Positions 7,692 to 9,436 of a DNA stretch of 9,436 bases are shown one piece after another. This DNA comes from an uncultured Flavobacterium sp. (GTDB taxonomy: Bacteria; Bacteroidota; Bacteroidia; Flavobacteriales; Flavobacteriaceae), in assembly GCF_946482535.1 (NCBI RefSeq), contig NZ_CAMLRU010000106.1:1-9436 (forward strand). The letters are read 5' to 3'. How positions within the stretch are numbered: position 1 is the stretch's first letter; each line of letters starts with the position of its first letter. Position numbers and translations under genes: made by a program. The notes under the pieces are model-generated. The model saw only the letters and a list, made by a program, of their open reading frames with translations. It was not told the origin of the DNA and ran no database searches.

Positions 7692-8159
7692 ATGACCGAA
7701 AAACTGACCCTTACTGAAGCCATGCTTAAACTGGAATATTATTGTTCCTACCAAGAGCGTTGTCATCAGGAAGTGGTGGATAAGTTGTACCAATTGGGGA
7801 TGAAAGGTGACGAGATAGATACCATAGTGGTGCATTTGTTGCAAAACAATTTCCTTAACGAAGAGCGCTTCGCCCGAAGTTTTGCCCGAGGAAAACACCG
7901 CATCAAATCTTGGGGTAAAATCAGGATTGTAAACGAGCTCAAGCAAAGACAGATTGCCGCACCTAACATCAAAGCCGCGCTATCCGAAATCACCGAAGAA
8001 GAATACCAAACTACTTTCGACCAATTAGCCGAGCGCCATTGGCACAGCCTAACCGAAAGAAACGGTCATAAGAAGAACAAAAAATTCTGCGATTACTTAC
8101 TCAGAAGAGGTTGGGAAAGCCAGTTGGTGTATGAGAAGATGAAGGAACTTGCAGATTAG
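7692..8159 (+). CDS. recX: Regulatory protein RecX
   Basis: 155 residues, a normal length for RecX. RecX binds the RecA-DNA filament in the cytoplasm and usually limits RecA activity in recombination and the SOS response. Family features are three successive helical repeats (about 8-50, 51-98 and 100-152). The best-conserved stretch is at 50-79: QNNFLNEERFARSFARGKHRIKS... followed by WGKIRI. Other family-like parts are YCSYQERCHQEVVDKLYQLG near the N-terminus and the closing FCDYLLRRGW. The ATG at 7692 gives the family-like N-terminus. No Shine-Dalgarno and no good promoter match are seen; the upstream DNA is the heptamer/palindrome element. The TAG stop ends on the first base of the downstream heptamer array. 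recA is not in the window. The gene is convergent with the ketosynthase gene. Confident from sequence pattern. Confidence 0.92.
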   Translation: MTEKLTLTEAMLKLEYYCSYQERCHQEVVDKLYQLGMKGDEIDTIVVHLLQNNFLNEERFARSFARGKHRIKSWGKIRIVNELKQRQIAAPNIKAALSEITEEEYQTTFDQLAERHWHSLTERNGHKKNKKFCDYLLRRGWESQLVYEKMKELAD

Positions 8160-8242
8160 TTGGGAGTTGGAAGTTGGGAGTTGGAAGTTGGGAGTTGGAA
8201 GTTGGGAGTTGGAAGTTGGAAGTTGGAAGTTGGGAGTTGGGA
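8159..8242. repeat. Heptamer tandem array, (GTTGGRA)x12
   Basis: Twelve uninterrupted 7-bp units, each GTTGGGA or GTTGGAA, starting on the last base of the recX stop codon. The first eight units alternate strictly GGGA/GGAA. This suggests growth by a 14-bp step as well as a 7-bp step. The unit is the same as the left-arm unit of the element upstream of recX. Because 7 is not a multiple of 3, the array has no stop in recX's frame until the TAA at 8246-8248. Open frames through it are repeat artefacts. Confidence 0.9.
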
Positions 8243-8264
8243 GTACTAAAACAAGAAACTATCT

Positions 8265-8331
8265 ACTCATTACTCATTACTCATTACTCATTACTCCTTA
8301 CTCATTACTCCTTACTCATTACTCCATACTC
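8265..8331. repeat. Heptamer tandem array, (ACTCMTT)x9 plus a partial unit
   Basis: Nine 7-bp units (mostly ACTCATT, two ACTCCTT, a last ACTCCAT) plus ACTC, ending inside the ketosynthase stop codon (8330-8332 on the minus strand). A 22-bp spacer separates it from the GTTGGRA array. ACTCCTT is also the right-arm unit upstream of recX. Pairing with the left array is only partial (AGT with ACT, plus G-U and G-C pairs), so a long stable hairpin is not assured. No ordinary GC hairpin terminator is present in this convergent gap. Confidence 0.9.
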
Positions 8332-9436
8332 AGGACTTGCTCAACAAGACGCTCACCGCATTGCCGCCGAAACCTACGGCGTTGATCAGCACTTTTCTTA
8401 TTGCTTGTCGCGGATTGGGTTCTTGTATGTAGGGAATTCCTATGAAGGTTTGGTGTTGCATCATTAACAAAGCCAATTCGATATTGAGCATGCCCGAAGC
8501 GCCGAAAGTGTGGCCTATTTTCCATTTGTTGGTGGTGAGCATGGGCAAGTTTTGGCCAAAGATTTTTTGGATGGCTTTGTATTCGGAAGTATCGCCTTTT
8601 TGCGTTCCCGGTGCGTGCATCACTATGGCATCGACTTCACTCAAATCGGTATCGACTAACGCCATTCGCATCGATTTTTGAAAACATTCGGCCTCTTCCG
8701 AGATGGAAATATTGTGTTCTAAATCGTCGGTAGCATAGCCAATTCCGGTGATGTACCCTAAAGCGTTGGGATTTTCGCCTACTTCCAAACAAGCTACAGA
8801 AGCCGCTTCGCCCAGCACCATAGTATTTTTGGTTTTATTAAAATCAAATGCTCTGCACGGATAGAAAATGTCTTCGACATCCGGAAGTTGCGGGTTGATT
8901 TTATCGTTTGAGTTCAGATTCGCATAAATTTTCAAAGCTTGCATTTGGGCCAAAGTAAAAGCGGTCAAAGGTGCTTCGCTTCCACCCACTAAAAACTTAG
9001 TCGCCAATCCTGATTGCAGCCAAGCCACGGCATTTAATACTGCATGCAAAGCAGTAGAACAAGTGATGGAGTGTGAAATTTCGGGTCCGGCACTTTTTAA
9101 ATCATGCGCTACCCAAGTAGAGATATTGCCCAGCGTAGTCGTTGGAGAAGTCAAGGTCGCAGTCTTTCCGGTTTCGATAAATTCTCGGTGGTGTTTTTCA
9201 AACAATTGTGTGGCACCGCGAGACGAACCTATATTAATACCGAAAGCATCGCCTTGTTGCCAACCTGCCTTTTTAATCGCTTGTCGCGAAGCCAATATCG
9301 CCATTAAAACCGTTTCGTCTAAGGCTTTGTACTTGATATCTTCTCGGCGCAAGGCGTCAATTTCTGCTCTGATTTCGGTTGGAATCACCGCTGCCCATTC
9401 GCTTTTACCATTAAAATCTTTGGCGGCAATTAAAGT
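8330..9436 (-). CDS. Beta-ketoacyl-ACP synthase (KAS II/FabF-like), 5' end outside the window
   Basis: 368 residues are visible. The frame stays open to the window edge (it enters as TLIAAKDFNGKSEW), so the GTG at 9388 is not taken as the start. Such enzymes make C-C bonds by decarboxylative condensation of malonyl-ACP with an acyl chain, in the cytoplasm. In visible-fragment numbering the triad is Cys126 (SITCSTALHA), His274 (MHAPGTQKGDTSE) and His309 (KIGHTFGASGM), with the GFGG loop at 355-358 (NAVGFGGNAVSVLL). These correspond to the thiolase-fold Cys-His-His of FabF, so the enzyme should be active. The missing N-terminus is probably a few dozen residues. MHAPGTQKGDT and CSTALH differ from the common FabF wording (NAHGTST, ACSTG). 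Such divergent copies often occur in aryl-polyene/flexirubin-type clusters, so a pigment role is possible but not shown here. The gene ends in the ACTCMTT array. Confidence 0.88.
   Translation of the reverse strand, partial: TLIAAKDFNGKSEWAAVIPTEIRAEIDALRREDIKYKALDETVLMAILASRQAIKKAGWQQGDAFGINIGSSRGATQLFEKHHREFIETGKTATLTSPTTTLGNISTWVAHDLKSAGPEISHSITCSTALHAVLNAVAWLQSGLATKFLVGGSEAPLTAFTLAQMQALKIYANLNSNDKINPQLPDVEDIFYPCRAFDFNKTKNTMVLGEAASVACLEVGENPNALGYITGIGYATDDLEHNISISEEAECFQKSMRMALVDTDLSEVDAIVMHAPGTQKGDTSEYKAIQKIFGQNLPMLTTNKWKIGHTFGASGMLNIELALLMMQHQTFIGIPYIQEPNPRQAIRKVLINAVGFGGNAVSVLLSKS

Noticed and set aside
8149..8467. Open frames on the plus strand across the heptamer arrays, coding periodic WELEVGS-like and LLITHYS-like peptides
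   Set aside because: A 7-bp repeat without stops automatically gives a 7-residue periodic peptide in every frame. There is no separate start signal, and the frames run into antisense of the ketosynthase gene.
9388..9388. GTG at 9388 as the start of the ketosynthase
   Set aside because: The frame remains open for 16 further codons to the window edge, and KAS II proteins have additional N-terminal sequence, so the gene is taken as partial.

Overview
The window looks like chromosomal DNA of a Flavobacterium-type bacterium (phylum Bacteroidota). The DNA is AT-rich. A 2040-residue secreted protein ends in a flavobacterial type IX secretion sorting region, and its upstream region carries a Bacteroidota-style promoter (TAnnTTTG -7 box with a TTG-type -33 box 19 nt away). 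No gene has a clear Shine-Dalgarno sequence, as is usual in this phylum. The genus is an inference from these traits, not from a database match.

Layout, left to right. (1) 39-917 (+): a 292-residue cupin-like/JmjC-type protein with an intact HxD...H iron site. (2) 904-929: a short GC hairpin with A and T tracts on its two sides. It sits on the stop codon of the cupin gene and 6 nt from that of the next, convergent gene, so it looks like a shared bidirectional terminator. (3) 928-7050 (-): one huge mosaic surface protein. It has a signal peptide, a jelly-roll-like N-terminal region, a beta-helix-like repeat region, two choice-of-anchor-D/ASH-like domains, IPT/TIG, lamin-tail and Ig-like domains, and a T9SS sorting region resembling the flavobacterial type C (ChiA-like) signal. 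(4) 7051-7691: a 640-bp gene-free region. It holds the promoter of the giant gene, a 15-bp palindrome, and an unusual repeat element: two outward heptamer arms in inverted orientation around two nested palindromes built from regularly spaced pentamers. (5) 7692-8159 (+): recX, the RecA modulator. (6) 8160-8329: the recX/ketosynthase convergent gap, filled by two heptamer arrays that reach into both stop codons. (7) 8330-9436 (-): a beta-ketoacyl-ACP synthase (KAS II/FabF-like) with an intact Cys-His-His triad. Its 5' end lies outside the window.

The protein-coding genes are of known types and do not form an obvious pathway. The part least explained by known features is the repeat DNA on both sides of recX. 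Two elements with the same plan (AGTTGGR-type heptamers on the left, ACTCCTT/ACTCATT-type heptamers on the right) flank the gene. The upstream one also holds two 48-50 bp modules in which a pentamer occurs four times (direct, direct, inverted, inverted) at 14-15 nt spacing, with matching base changes between the modules (GTAGC/GCTAC versus GTAAC/GTTAC).
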